NCBI GenBank assembly: GCA_017479385.1
Contig: JAFVCE010000005.1
Location: forward strand, 1 to 64,000
Origin: Bacteroidales bacterium
GTDB taxonomy: Bacteria > Bacteroidota > Bacteroidia > Bacteroidales > P3
Length of the DNA: 64,000 nucleotides
Direction of reading: 5' to 3'
The notes beneath the pieces were generated by a model. It saw only the letters and a program-made list of their open reading frames with translations. It was not told where the DNA came from and searched no databases. A program made the position numbers and the translations under genes. Shown here piece after piece: positions 54,138 to 63,475 of the stretch; the stretch's first letter is position 1, and every line of letters begins with the position of its first letter.

Positions 54138-56195
54138 ATGAAGAATATAAAAAGAATTGCATTGTCGCTACTGTCGCTGATGGTCGTCGCCGTCAGCTTC
54201 GGACAAATTCAAACTCCTGTCAAGTGGAACTACAAAACCGTAATCCTCAACGACTCTATGGCCGAACTCTGCTTCGAAGCCAAGCTCGACCAAGGTTGGC
54301 ACCTCTACTCGCAACACACCGACGATGCCGGCCCGCTACCCATATCGTTCACCTTCGATAAGTCGGCCAACTACGCCCTTGTAGGCCAAGTGGCCGAGCC
54401 CAAGCCCCACGAGGAGTATGACGAAATGTTCGGTTGCACAGTGCGTTCGTTCAGTGGCACTGTCGTTTTCCGCCAAAAAGTCAAACGCCTCAGCCAGTCG
54501 GCTTTCGCCGTTAAGGGTGTGTTGAGCTACCAGCTCTGCAACGACGGCAGCTGCATTGCACCCGAAGACATTGATTTTTCGTTCAGCGTCAAAGGAGCTA
54601 CTACCCCTGTCGAGACGCCTGTCGAGGCCGACGAGGTAGCGGTTGACGAAGATACCACAGCCGCCCAAGCCTTGACCGAGCAGGAGGCAACCCCCGTCGT
54701 CGAGCCCCAAGCAGCCGCCCAGCCCGAAGAGAAAGCCAAGGGCAACAACCTTCTGGTTATCTTTCTCATAGCCCTCGGTGGCGGTATTGTGACGATGTTT
54801 ACGCCCTGCGTGTTCCCGATGATACCGATGACGGTCAACTTCTTTGTCCGCGGTGCCGAGAACAAACGCAAAGGTCGCCGACAAGCTTGGTTCTTTGGTT
54901 TCAGCATTGTCTTCCTCTTTGCTGTGCTTGGTGCCATCTTGGCCCTCATCTTTGGCCCCGAATCGCTCTACTTTATTGGCACTCACTGGCTGCCCAACCT
55001 CATTTTCTTCATCATCTTCTTCGTCTTTGCCCTCAGTTTCTTTGGCTTGTTCGAAATACGTATGCCCGAGAAGTGGATTAACGGCAGCGACGAGCAGGCC
55101 GACAAAGGCGGATTGCTGGCCCCCTTCTTCATAGCCCTTACCACCGTGCTGGTCAGCTTCAGCTGCACAGGCCCCATACTCGGTGCTGCCCTTGTGGGCC
55201 TCACCACCAGCAGCACCGACCGCTGGGTGAGCCTCGTCACCATGCTGGGCTTCGGCATTGGTTTCGCTGCCCCCTTCACCCTGCTGGCCATGTTCCCCCA
55301 AGTGCTCAAAAACCTCAAGTCGGGTTCGTGGCTCAACACCGTCAAGATTGTTTTCGCCTTTCTCGAGCTCGCCTTTGGCCTCAAGTTTCTGCAACAGGCC
55401 GACCAGTATTGCAACTGGGGCCTGCTCGACCGCGAAGTCTACCTGGCGTTGTGGATTGTCATCTTTGGCTTGTTGGGTATTTACCTGTTGGGCAAGCTGC
55501 GCTTCAAAGGCGACGACGAGGTTAAGGAGCTGGGCGTGGTGCGCCTCTTTATAGCCATACTCGACCTGGCCTTTGTGGTCTATATGATTCCTGGCCTGTG
55601 GGGTGCTCCGCTCAAAGGTATTTCGGGCTTCTTGCCGCCAATGGGTACTCAAGATTTCAACATCGAGCGCACCATCGTCGAGCACGCTTCGGCCGCCCCA
55701 ACGACAACCAGCGGTTTGCCGGCCGACCGCAAGTATGCCGACAAACTGCACGTGCCAATGGGCTACGAGGCTTTCTTCGACCTCGACGAGGCCAAAGCCT
55801 ATGCCGCCAAGGTAGGCAAACCCATCTTCATAGACTTCACTGGCAAAACCTGTGCCAACTGCCGCGAGATGGAACACTACGTGTGGTCCGACGACGAGGT
55901 CCACTCCATACTCACAAGCCGATACGTAATGTGCTCGCTTTTTGCCGACGAGAACACCATCGAGTTGCCCGATGCCGAGTGGGTTACCGACGACAAAGGC
56001 CATGTGCTCAAAACCCTCGGCCGCCGCAACCTCTACTATGAAAAAAGTATGTTCAACATGAATGCGCAGCCTTACTACGTTGTTATCGACGCCCAAGGTC
56101 GCGTTTTGACCCAAAATAACTATAAATACGACCGCGACATTCAGAAATTCATCAATTACCTTAACGAAGGATTATCAAATTTCAACCAACAATGA
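54138..56195 (+). CDS. dsbD: Thiol:disulfide interchange protein DsbD-like
   Basis: This 685-residue protein carries reducing power from the cytoplasm into the periplasm. A signal peptide is followed by an N-terminal Ig-like domain with the redox pair C134-C139 (LCNDGSCIAPE). After a linker (residues 150-200) come about eight transmembrane segments with FTPCVFPMIPMTVNFF and SCTGPILGAAL. The C-terminal thioredoxin domain has IDFTGKTCANCREM. All three cysteine pairs are intact. The gene overlaps the next one, a C10 protease, by four bases (ATGA), so redox supply and protease export are coupled in expression. Confidence 0.9.
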   Translation: MKNIKRIALSLLSLMVVAVSFGQIQTPVKWNYKTVILNDSMAELCFEAKLDQGWHLYSQHTDDAGPLPISFTFDKSANYALVGQVAEPKPHEEYDEMFGCTVRSFSGTVVFRQKVKRLSQSAFAVKGVLSYQLCNDGSCIAPEDIDFSFSVKGATTPVETPVEADEVAVDEDTTAAQALTEQEATPVVEPQAAAQPEEKAKGNNLLVIFLIALGGGIVTMFTPCVFPMIPMTVNFFVRGAENKRKGRRQAWFFGFSIVFLFAVLGAILALIFGPESLYFIGTHWLPNLIFFIIFFVFALSFFGLFEIRMPEKWINGSDEQADKGGLLAPFFIALTTVLVSFSCTGPILGAALVGLTTSSTDRWVSLVTMLGFGIGFAAPFTLLAMFPQVLKNLKSGSWLNTVKIVFAFLELAFGLKFLQQADQYCNWGLLDREVYLALWIVIFGLLGIYLLGKLRFKGDDEVKELGVVRLFIAILDLAFVVYMIPGLWGAPLKGISGFLPPMGTQDFNIERTIVEHASAAPTTTSGLPADRKYADKLHVPMGYEAFFDLDEAKAYAAKVGKPIFIDFTGKTCANCREMEHYVWSDDEVHSILTSRYVMCSLFADENTIELPDAEWVTDDKGHVLKTLGRRNLYYEKSMFNMNAQPYYVVIDAQGRVLTQNNYKYDRDIQKFINYLNEGLSNFNQQ

Positions 56196-58087
56196 AACGC
56201 ATAGTTATTTTGTCTGCCATGATAGTCGGCTTGGCTTTTGCAGCCAACGCCGCCCGAGTAGACCAGTCAACGGCCAAAGCCGCCGCTTTGGCTTTTTGGA
56301 ACAGTCGCAATGCCGAGTTGGGCAAACCATTGACCGATATGGTCGACGCCTCGGCCTCCATAGGCCGCCCCAACGTCTACCTCTTTGTCGCCCCCAGTGG
56401 CGAGGGCTTCGTTGTGGTTTCGGCCGACGACCGCGCACTCCCCATTTTGGGCTACTCGTTTTCGAGCCCCATATCGGCCGACCTGCCCATCAATGCGCAG
56501 ATTTGGTTCGCTATGCTCAACCGCCAAATCGACTATATCTGTGCTCGTTGGGACGAACCAACCCCCGAGGTAACCAAGGCTTGGGCCGAGGTAGGAATGG
56601 CTCACAAGCCGGGCCTGAAAAACACTATCGAGCAATCCGTCGAACCTCTTTTGACTACCATCTGGAACCAGTCGCCCTACTATAACGATATGTGCCCCTT
56701 CGACTCGCTGCGCAATGCCCGCTCGGTCTCGGGCTGCACCGTTACGGCCATGACCCAGGTCATGAAGTATTGGAACCACCCCTATAGTGGTGTCGGTTCG
56801 CATCGCTACTTCCACAACGGGTTTGGCGAGTACTACGAAGTCAACTTCGAAGAGGCTACCTACGATTGGGACCTCATGCCGCGCGCTCTCTCTGCCTCGT
56901 CGCAGCGCGACGCCATCACCGCCGTGGCCCTCATCACCTACCATGCCGGCGTGGCTGTCGAGATGAACTTCAGCGCTTCGGCATCGGGCTCGTGGGTCCA
57001 CGCCCACGGCAACGACTCGACCCCCTCGGCCGAGAACGCTTTGTGGCGCTATTTCAAGTATAATCACGACTCTATGCGTAGCTATCGCCGCGACTCGGTG
57101 CCTTGGTATGACAACTCATATCACATGGATGAGCGCACCACCATCAACGACGACGAATCCTGGCAGCGCATTATCGACGCCGAACTGCTCGCCGCTCGCC
57201 CCATACTCTACACCGGCTACGACTCTGCATTTACGGGCGGTCACGCCTTTGTGTGCGACGGTGCCGATGGCCAGGGCCTCTACCACTTCAACTGGGGTTG
57301 GGGTGGCTCGTTCAACGGCTACTACTACCTTAGCAACCTCGCCCCCGGCAACCACGGCACCGAGGCGGGCAACAACGCAGACGGCGAATATAACTACGAC
57401 CAAGCCATAACCGTGGGCATACAACCCCTGCCCGAGCAGATAGATACTGTGCTCATTAGTGGCATGGTTTGCCCCTCCAGCCCCGTAAAAGTGGGCAACC
57501 ATCTCTATTACACCACCACTCACGACACCGTGCGCGAGCGCACCACGCTGGTCTTCGTCCACCTCGAGGAGGACGAGGTCCACACCTGTGGCTTCCGCGC
57601 TGGCGACGGCGAAGGCTCTATGGCCTCCATCTCGTCTTGCCCCAGCATCGGCTTCGTTCTGCCCGAGTGCGAGTTCACCCACCCCTCGCTCGCCTTCATT
57701 GGTTGGAACACGCGCCTCGACGGCTCTGGCACTCTCTACCATCCGGGCGACACCATCTCTGCCCGTGGCAACCGCAATGTCTATGCCCAGTGGGGCACGC
57801 CGGCAGCCGTGACCGACGTTACCTCGCCCAACCTGGCAGTCTCGGTCGGTCCCAACCCGACCACCGACCTCCTCATCGTGCGCTGCAGCACCCAAGCATG
57901 GCAGCGCGGCGAGGGCCGTGTCGAGCTATACGACGCTCTTGGTCGCCTCGTAACCTCGGCTCAATGCAGCGCTAATGGCGGCGTTGTGGAGTGCAAAATC
58001 GATGTAAAAAACCTCTCGAAAGGCTTCTACAACGTGCGCATCGCTACCCCAGAGGGCTATGCTATACGTCGCATTATCAAGCAGTAA
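56192..58087 (+). CDS. C10 family cysteine protease secreted by T9SS
   Basis: This 631-residue protease resembles streptopain/interpain. A signal peptide ends FAANAA. An inhibitory propeptide (about residues 22-150) includes VYLFVAPSGEGFVVVSADDRALPILGYS. The catalytic core has C182 in SVSGCTVTAMTQVMKYW, H351 in GGHAFVCDG and NWGWGGSFNGYYYL. After it come an InlB/Flg_new-like segment (FIGWNTRLDGSGT) and a T9SS sorting domain (VSVGPNPTTDLLIVR, YDALGRLVTSAQ, KGFYNVRIATPEGYAIRRIIKQ). Such enzymes degrade host or environmental proteins. It is coupled to DsbD through ATGA. Confidence 0.9.
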   Translation: MKRIVILSAMIVGLAFAANAARVDQSTAKAAALAFWNSRNAELGKPLTDMVDASASIGRPNVYLFVAPSGEGFVVVSADDRALPILGYSFSSPISADLPINAQIWFAMLNRQIDYICARWDEPTPEVTKAWAEVGMAHKPGLKNTIEQSVEPLLTTIWNQSPYYNDMCPFDSLRNARSVSGCTVTAMTQVMKYWNHPYSGVGSHRYFHNGFGEYYEVNFEEATYDWDLMPRALSASSQRDAITAVALITYHAGVAVEMNFSASASGSWVHAHGNDSTPSAENALWRYFKYNHDSMRSYRRDSVPWYDNSYHMDERTTINDDESWQRIIDAELLAARPILYTGYDSAFTGGHAFVCDGADGQGLYHFNWGWGGSFNGYYYLSNLAPGNHGTEAGNNADGEYNYDQAITVGIQPLPEQIDTVLISGMVCPSSPVKVGNHLYYTTTHDTVRERTTLVFVHLEEDEVHTCGFRAGDGEGSMASISSCPSIGFVLPECEFTHPSLAFIGWNTRLDGSGTLYHPGDTISARGNRNVYAQWGTPAAVTDVTSPNLAVSVGPNPTTDLLIVRCSTQAWQRGEGRVELYDALGRLVTSAQCSANGGVVECKIDVKNLSKGFYNVRIATPEGYAIRRIIKQ

Positions 58088-58098
58088 GGTAAAAAAGT

Positions 58099-58139
58099 AA
58101 AAATAAATTTTGCCAATTCAAAAAATGTTCGTACCTTTG
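58099..58139 (+). promoter_or_regulatory. Promoter of tRNA-fMet with shared upstream element
   Basis: TTG (58110-58112), 19 bp, TACCTTTG (58132-58139). Bases 58099-58118 are identical to those before lepA. Confidence 0.75.
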
Positions 58140-58214
58140 CACTCGTTTTTGAGAGACAAAAACTGCGGCAGCAAGAGCGAAAACGCTCGTCGCAAAGCTC
58201 CCAAAATCCCACAG

Positions 58215-58289
<75 letters not shown>

Positions 58290-58297
58290 AGAACACA

Positions 58298-58323
58298 AAG
58301 CCAAGACCAGTCAGTCTTGGCTT
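58298..58323 (+). terminator. Terminator of tRNA-fMet
   Basis: Ten-base arms (AAGCCAAGAC at 58298-58307 and complement at 58314-58323), 6-base loop, then TTTT. Confidence 0.85.
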
Positions 58324-58550
58324 TTTTGCTGCTCACACTTGTCGCTCGGGCCCGAGGGGTTGTTCCGGCAGCCTCAGAGGTGGCCAATCTGAGTTCTCGT
58401 CCGTTCCCCCAAAAGGCAGTGAATTGCTCTTTAAATAAATGCTCCAAAGTTATCGATAGTTTATTATCGCGAAATGCCCCAAAATGGGCAAAAATCGGCT
58501 CCGAGGCGTGAGTTGTAACCCGTTGGTTCTCAGCGACTAATAGGCACTTG

Positions 58551-58630
58551 GGTCGGGTTAAAGAGGGGTTAGGGTCGTATTGAGGTCGAACAGGCCTTGA
58601 GGTTCAGCCATTTAGCAAACGACTTTTTGC
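58551..58630 (+). repeat. Intergenic 11-bp-unit element, copy E
   Basis: It reads GGGTTAAAGAGGGGTTAGGG, GTCGTATTGAGGTCGAACA and GCCTTGAGGTTCAGCC. This is the only copy that lies between genes of the same direction. Confidence 0.8.
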
Positions 58631-58784
58631 CGATGTCGAGGCGTTGTGAGCAGGGTGGGGGAGGGGTTGTTGCGGCCGCCGCGCAGCGGCGGCCGCACTA
58701 TTCTCAACGGCGTGAACCCCAGCAAGTTGCCTTCTTGGCCGGTGGCTGGGAACGCCTTTTTTCTGCTATGTCAGTTTTTTTGTG

Positions 58785-58792
58785 TAACTTTG
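58785..58792 (+). promoter_or_regulatory. -7 box for the U32 gene
   Basis: TAACTTTG lies 16 bp before the chosen ATG at 58808, which supports that start. Confidence 0.55.
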
Positions 58793-58807
58793 CATTTTAT
58801 TTGTACT

Positions 58808-60058
58808 ATGCAAAACAAGATGGAACTGATGAGCCCTGTGGGCTCCTACGAGAGCCTGACGGCTGCCTTTCAGGGTGGCGCCGACTCGATATACTTTGGT
58901 GTAGGGCGCCTCAATATGCGGTCGCGCTCGGCCCACAACTTCTCCGAGTCCGACATTGCCACGGTGGCTTCGCGTTGCCGCGAGCGGGGCGTGAAGTGTT
59001 ACCTCACTCTCAACACGGTGGTCTACGACAGCGAGATGAGCGAGATGTGCTCCATCGTCGACCAAGCCCTCCGCCATGGCGTTTCGGCCATCATCGCCTC
59101 CGACATGGCTGTCATAGCCTACTGTCGGCAGGTGGGTATGGAGGTGCACGTCTCGACCCAGTGTAATATCTCTAACTACGAGGCTCTGCGTTTCTATGCC
59201 CAATTTGCCGATGTGGCCGTGCTGGCGCGCGAATTGAGCCTCAGCGCCGTGGCCGAAATCAGTCGTCGGGCTTTGGCCGACGACCTTCGCGGCCCCAAAG
59301 GCGAGCCGTTGCGACTCGAAATGTTTGCCCATGGCGCGCTCTGCATGAGCGTTAGCGGCAAGTGCTATCTGAGCCTCGACAACTGCAACACCTCGGCCAA
59401 CCGTGGTGCCTGCGTCCAACTCTGTCGCCATGCCTACACTGTGTGCGACAAGGAGACGGGGCTCGAACTCGACGTCGACGGCGAGTACATCATGTCGCCC
59501 AAAGACCTCTGCACCATCGGTTTCATCGACAAGATGAAGGCCGCCGGCGTCAGTGTGCTCAAAATCGAGGGGCGTGGCCGGTCGGCCGACTATGTCAGGG
59601 TGGTAACCGAGTGCTACCGCGAGGCCATCGACACCCTTGCCGCCGGCACCTACAGTCGCGAGCGGGTGGGCGAGTGGACCGCGCGTTTGGCCACCGTCTT
59701 CAACCGCGGCTTCTGGGACGGCTACTACCTCGGTCGAAAACTCGGCGAGTGGAGCGACCGCTACGGTAGTCAAGCCACCGAGCAGAAAGTCTACCTCGGT
59801 CGAGTAACCAACTACTTCAACCGCATTGCCGTGGCCGAGGCCAAACTCGAAACCGCCGAAACCTTTGCCGTGGGCGATAAACTTATGGTAACAGGCGACA
59901 CCACAGGCGTTTACACCTGTGTCCCCTCCGAACTCCGAACCGACCGCGGTGCGGTTGGCCAGGTGCGTCAGGGCGAAAAATTCTCCTTTCTTACGTCCGA
60001 AGTGCTCCATCGCGGCGACAAAGTTTATAAAGTCATAACGTCAATAGACCCCTTTTAG
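58808..60058 (+). CDS. U32 family peptidase/tRNA or rRNA hydroxylation protein
   Basis: This 416-residue protein has the U32 start MELMSPVGSYESLTAAFQGGADSIYFGVG, the middle segment QVGMEVHVSTQCNISNYEAL, and the conserved cysteines in FAHGALCMSVSGKCYLSLDNCNTSANRGACVQLCRHAY, likely an iron-sulfur site. SVLKIEGRGRSADYVRVVTECYREAID is also typical. Relatives such as TrhP and RlhA make hydroxylated uridine or cytidine in tRNA or rRNA; others are annotated as collagenase-like peptidases. The ATG at 58808 (MQNKMELMSP) follows a -7 box; an upstream extension to 58646 would precede it. The exporter gene follows directly. Confidence 0.88.
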   Translation: MQNKMELMSPVGSYESLTAAFQGGADSIYFGVGRLNMRSRSAHNFSESDIATVASRCRERGVKCYLTLNTVVYDSEMSEMCSIVDQALRHGVSAIIASDMAVIAYCRQVGMEVHVSTQCNISNYEALRFYAQFADVAVLARELSLSAVAEISRRALADDLRGPKGEPLRLEMFAHGALCMSVSGKCYLSLDNCNTSANRGACVQLCRHAYTVCDKETGLELDVDGEYIMSPKDLCTIGFIDKMKAAGVSVLKIEGRGRSADYVRVVTECYREAIDTLAAGTYSRERVGEWTARLATVFNRGFWDGYYLGRKLGEWSDRYGSQATEQKVYLGRVTNYFNRIAVAEAKLETAETFAVGDKLMVTGDTTGVYTCVPSELRTDRGAVGQVRQGEKFSFLTSEVLHRGDKVYKVITSIDPF

Positions 60059-60059
60059 T

Positions 60060-61331
60060 ATGTCGGCCGATGTTAATTATTCACAAAAAACGACTCCTCA
60101 TAACGACCGAGCCCTCGATGTAGCCACCGAGGCTGGCCACATACTGCTTGAGAACGGTGCCGAAATCAGTCGCGTCGAGGAGACTATGGACCGCATTGCC
60201 TCTGCCTACGGCGTCGAGCAGAAGAGCTTCTTCGTGCTCAGCAACGGCATCATAGCCACGGGGCGCGACTACGCTCAGGCCAGTTTCATCCCCATCAAGG
60301 GAACGCAGCTCAGCCGTGTTGTCGACGTCAACCAGCTCAGCCGCGACGTGGTTGCCGGACGTTGCCCGATTGGCGAGGCCGAAAGCCGCCTCGAGGCCAT
60401 ACGCTCCTCGGCCGGCAAGCCGTGGTGGGAGCTGACGCTCGGCATTGCCTTTGGTGTCGGGGCTTTCAGCATCCTCTTTGGTGGCAGCCTGGTCGACGCC
60501 GCGGCCACCTTCGCCGCTGGCCTCCTGCTGGGCCTCTTCATGACCTTTGTCTCGCCACATCTCTCGCGCATTTTTGGCAACGTGGCTGGCGGCATGGTGG
60601 GCGGACTGCTCTGCATTGTGGCTGTGCTTTGCGGCTTTGGCGAACACCTGCCCAACATGATTATTGGCACTATTATCGCCCTTGTGCCAGGGGTCCCATT
60701 CACCAACGGCATGCGCGACCTGGCCAACGAGGACTATATTGCCGGCGCTACCCGCTTGCTCGATGCCTTTCTGGCTTTCCTCTGCATTGCCCTGGGAGTG
60801 GCTTTAGCCTTCTTGGTCGAAGGTTGGGTTAGCCACGTGGGCGTTATGCAACTCGGAGCGCCGTCGGTCGATTTCCTTGCCTCGCATTGGGCCATCCAAC
60901 TTGTGGCTGCGCTGGTGGGAACCGTCGGTTTCGCCATCCTCTTTGGTGCGCCGCGCCGTTACTACATCGATTGCGGCTTGGCTGGCATGGCCGGCTGGGG
61001 AGTCTATATCTGGATGCTCCGCAGCGGGGCTTCGCCAGCTGGGGCGGCCTTTTGTGGCGCGCTCGTGGTGGCTCTGGTTAGCAACGTCATGGCACTGCTG
61101 CGTCGTTGCCCAATCACTGTCTTCCTCATCTGTGGCATAATCCCATTAGTGCCGGGAGGCGGTATTTTCTGGACTGCTTACTACCTGGTTAGCAACCAGT
61201 TGCGACTTGCGTCGAGTGTAGGTTTTGTTGCCATCAAGGTCACCATAGCCATCGCCGGAGGTATTATCATTGCCACGGGTGTGGCCAACCAGGCGCTTCG
61301 CCTGCGCAAAACATTAACGTCAAAATCGTAA
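60060..61331 (+). CDS. ThrE-like threonine/serine exporter family membrane protein
   Basis: This 423-residue protein has the DUF1212 cytoplasmic part (EAGHILLENGAEISRVEETMDRIASAYG, FVLSNGIIAT) followed by about ten transmembrane segments. The second half is the DUF3815-like region with ILFGAPRRYYIDCGLAGMAGWGVYIWML and ICGIIPLVPGGGIFWTAYYL. Both halves, sometimes on separate genes, are fused here. The founding member exports threonine and serine; substrates of this one are not proven. It starts 1 bp after the U32 stop. Confidence 0.87.
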   Translation: MSADVNYSQKTTPHNDRALDVATEAGHILLENGAEISRVEETMDRIASAYGVEQKSFFVLSNGIIATGRDYAQASFIPIKGTQLSRVVDVNQLSRDVVAGRCPIGEAESRLEAIRSSAGKPWWELTLGIAFGVGAFSILFGGSLVDAAATFAAGLLLGLFMTFVSPHLSRIFGNVAGGMVGGLLCIVAVLCGFGEHLPNMIIGTIIALVPGVPFTNGMRDLANEDYIAGATRLLDAFLAFLCIALGVALAFLVEGWVSHVGVMQLGAPSVDFLASHWAIQLVAALVGTVGFAILFGAPRRYYIDCGLAGMAGWGVYIWMLRSGASPAGAAFCGALVVALVSNVMALLRRCPITVFLICGIIPLVPGGGIFWTAYYLVSNQLRLASSVGFVAIKVTIAIAGGIIIATGVANQALRLRKTLTSKS

Positions 61332-61347
61332 ATTTATTGTATCAAAA

Positions 61348-62724
61348 ATGGCAAAACCGAGGTCATATTTTTCTTGCCGCGAGTGTGGCTACCAGTCGTC
61401 GAGCTGGCTTGGACGCTGCCCCGAGTGCGGCCAGTGGAACACATTCGACGAAGAGGCTGTCGTTGCCCCGTCGAGCAAAAACCGTGCCAAAACTACTCTT
61501 GGGCAGACCGTACCCAAGCTCATCCACGAGCTGACGACCACCGACGTCGTGCGCCTCTCGACCCATAGTGCCGAGTTCGACCGCGTGCTCGGTGGTGGCA
61601 TTGTGCCAGGAAGCCTGCTCCTCATCGGTGGCGAACCTGGCATTGGCAAATCTACGCTCTTGTTGCAGACTGCCCTCGCACTGAACGACCGTAAAGTGCT
61701 CTACGTCAGTGGCGAAGAGAGTGAACAGCAAATCAAAATGCGTGCCGACCGCATTGCGGCCGAGGGCGGATTGCAGACGCGCTCGTGCTACGTTGTGAGC
61801 GAAACCGCCACAGAGCGCATTTTCGAACACATCGAGGCTGTGAATCCCGACATTGTTGTTATCGACTCTATCCAGACTGTAAGCACAGCGCGTATCGAGT
61901 CGTCGGTAGGCTCGATTTCGCAAATACGCGAGTGTACAACCGAATTTCAACATTTTGCCAAAGAGAGCGGAGTGCCTGTCCTCCTCGTTGGCCACATAAC
62001 GAAAGACGGCACCCTGGCCGGCCCAAAGGTGATGGAGCACATTGTCGACTCTGTTTTGCAGTTCGAAGGCGATAAGAATTACGGCTACCGCATTCTTCGG
62101 GCGCAGAAAAACCGCTTCGGCTCCACCGCCGAGATAGGTATTTTCGAGATGGCTGGCAATGGCCTCCGCGAGGTGGCAAACCCATCGCAATTCCTATTGT
62201 CGCAACGCGACGAAACGCTCAGTGGCGCTGCTGTGGCTGCCACGCTCGAGGGGGCAAGGCCAATGTTTGTTGAGGTTCAGTCGCTGGTGTCGAGCGCTGT
62301 TTACGGCACTCCGCAGCGCAACGCTAATGGCTTCGACCTGAGGCGGATGAATATGCTGCTTGCTGTGCTCGAGAAGCGGTGCGGCTTCAAGTTGGGTGCC
62401 AAAGACGTCTTCCTCAACATTGCTGGCGGAATGCGCGTTAACGACCCCTCGATAGACCTTGCTGTGGCCTGCTCGGTGCTGTCGAGCAACGTCGATATTG
62501 CCATCCCGCCTACTGTTTGCTTTGCGGGCGAACTTGGCTTGAGCGGCGAGGTTCGTCCCGTTAGCCGCCTCGAACAGCGTGTGGCAGAGGCTGACAGACT
62601 TGGTTTTGAGCGCGTTTTTGTTTCGGCCTATAGCGTCAAGCAACTCGACCGCGCTCGCTTCAAACTCGATATTGTGCCGGTTGGGGTAATCGAAGAGGCT
62701 TTCCGCAGGCTGTTCGTTAAGTGA
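61348..62724 (+). CDS. radA: DNA repair protein RadA
   Basis: This 458-residue RecA-like ATPase has a zinc finger (C10, C13, C24, C27), Walker A GGEPGIGKST at 94-103, Walker B VVIDSIQTV, the RadA-specific KNRFGST motif in LRAQKNRFGST, and a Lon-type C-terminal domain (GGMRVNDPSIDLAVACSVLSS, CFAGELGLSGEVRPV). It helps branch migration and processing of recombination intermediates. Length is standard. It lies 16 bp after the exporter gene, with which it is probably cotranscribed. Confidence 0.96.
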   Translation: MAKPRSYFSCRECGYQSSSWLGRCPECGQWNTFDEEAVVAPSSKNRAKTTLGQTVPKLIHELTTTDVVRLSTHSAEFDRVLGGGIVPGSLLLIGGEPGIGKSTLLLQTALALNDRKVLYVSGEESEQQIKMRADRIAAEGGLQTRSCYVVSETATERIFEHIEAVNPDIVVIDSIQTVSTARIESSVGSISQIRECTTEFQHFAKESGVPVLLVGHITKDGTLAGPKVMEHIVDSVLQFEGDKNYGYRILRAQKNRFGSTAEIGIFEMAGNGLREVANPSQFLLSQRDETLSGAAVAATLEGARPMFVEVQSLVSSAVYGTPQRNANGFDLRRMNMLLAVLEKRCGFKLGAKDVFLNIAGGMRVNDPSIDLAVACSVLSSNVDIAIPPTVCFAGELGLSGEVRPVSRLEQRVAEADRLGFERVFVSAYSVKQLDRARFKLDIVPVGVIEEAFRRLFVK

Positions 62725-62753
62725 GGTGTTTTAAATGGGTTGCGAGTGGTGAC

Positions 62754-62819
62754 CGACCTCAACCCGACCTTAATACGGCCTTAATACGACCTTGATACGA
62801 CCTCAATACGACCCTAACC
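62754..62819 (-). repeat. Intergenic 11-bp-unit element, copy F: six tandem units
   Basis: Six consecutive 11-bp units of the form CGACCTNAATA (starts at 62754, 62765, 62776, 62787, 62798 and 62809) fill 66 bp exactly. On the minus strand they read TATTGAGGTCG, the core of the other copies. Confidence 0.85.
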
Positions 62820-62859
62820 TATCTATTACGTTGATTATCAGTTGGTTATGTGTTAAAAT

Positions 62860-62886
62860 ATAACCCACTGGTTTTCAGTGGGTTAT
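62860..62886. terminator. Hairpin between convergent radA and lipoprotein genes
   Basis: Arms ATAACCCACTG (62860-62870) and complement (62876-62886) pair over 11 bp with a 5-base loop. On the minus strand ATATTTT follows, so it suits the lipoprotein gene, which ends 31 bp away. Confidence 0.7.
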
Positions 62887-62917
62887 GGTGTTGTTTCGGG
62901 GTTGTTTTCTGAACTTG

Positions 62918-63367
62918 TTAGGGGAGGACGGCACAGATGCGGATAGTGTAGTCACTGATGTTTACCATGTCCTCTGGTGCTTTGCCATCGAGGTCGTCGA
63001 TGATGAATGTGATTTGGCCCGGCTCGTAGTCGAAGCGCAGGTTTTCGGGCACAGTGATAGTTTCGGACGTGGTTACGCCAGCGGTGTCTGTCGTGGTGTG
63101 CGTGTAGGTGACGGGAATGATGTAGGGCAGTGGGTTTTGGCGGCCATCTTCATAGATGTAGGCATGAACTTGGCCGTTATAGACCACTTCCTCGCTCAAG
63201 GCGTTCCAGCGCACGGTGGCGAAGTAGTAGTTGACTTGGTCGCTGGTAACCCAGTTGTTGGCTTTGATTACCACGTTGGTGGAGAAAGTGCGCGATTCGT
63301 CGCGTTCGCACGAGGTGGTGACTGCCAGGACCATCAGTGCAAGAATCGGGAGGATGATTTTTTTCAT
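62918..63367 (-). CDS. Small lipoprotein of unknown function
   Basis: This 149-residue protein has a lipoprotein signal with lipidation at C20 (AVTTSCERD). The body is mostly beta (VVIKANNWVTSDQVNYYFATVRWNALSEEVVYNG and DYTIRICAVLP) with a threonine-rich hairpin (THTTTDTAGVTTSETITV). I do not recognise a family, though similar small lipoproteins recur in Bacteroidales. It has its own promoter box and a hairpin downstream. Confidence 0.65.
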   Translation of the reverse strand: MKKIILPILALMVLAVTTSCERDESRTFSTNVVIKANNWVTSDQVNYYFATVRWNALSEEVVYNGQVHAYIYEDGRQNPLPYIIPVTYTHTTTDTAGVTTSETITVPENLRFDYEPGQITFIIDDLDGKAPEDMVNISDYTIRICAVLP

Positions 63368-63414
63368 GGTTTGTCTATTTTTAGTTTTTGTTTTTCGTTA
63401 TTCTAATTTCGGTG

Positions 63415-63422
63415 CAAAGATA
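63415..63422 (-). promoter_or_regulatory. -7 box for the small lipoprotein
   Basis: On the minus strand TATCTTTG lies 48 bp before the ATG at 63367. Confidence 0.5.
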
Positions 63423-63475
63423 CAACTTTTTTTTTAAGGAAAACCCGAAATGTTGCAGAAAATTATTTTTGTTGC

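Larger units (their letters stand above)
58324..58807. other. Intergenic region between tRNA-fMet and the U32 gene
   Basis: It holds the T run of the tRNA terminator, copy E of the 11-bp-unit element (58551-58630), a GC-rich GCGGCCGCCGCGCAGCGGCG-type inverted stretch near 58672-58697 and the U32 promoter box. No credible gene is seen; an open frame from 58646 is the upstream extension of the U32 gene. Confidence 0.65.

Noticed and set aside
54336-56114. 592-codon open frame on the strand opposite dsbD
   Set aside because: DsbD on the other strand has all catalytic motifs. The long antisense frame follows from codon bias, and its translation has no domain pattern.
58646-58807. Upstream extension of the U32 protein
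   Set aside because: It includes the -7 promoter box and GC-rich noncoding sequence; the ATG at 58808 gives the usual family start.
58766-60010. 414-codon open frame opposite the U32 gene, and similar frames opposite guaB, kdd and porQ
   Set aside because: All are shadows of strongly supported genes produced by the same codon bias.
62754-62819. 11-bp direct repeats as a CRISPR or plasmid iteron array
   Set aside because: There are no spacers, no cas or replication genes nearby, and the same unit occurs in five other intergenic elements.
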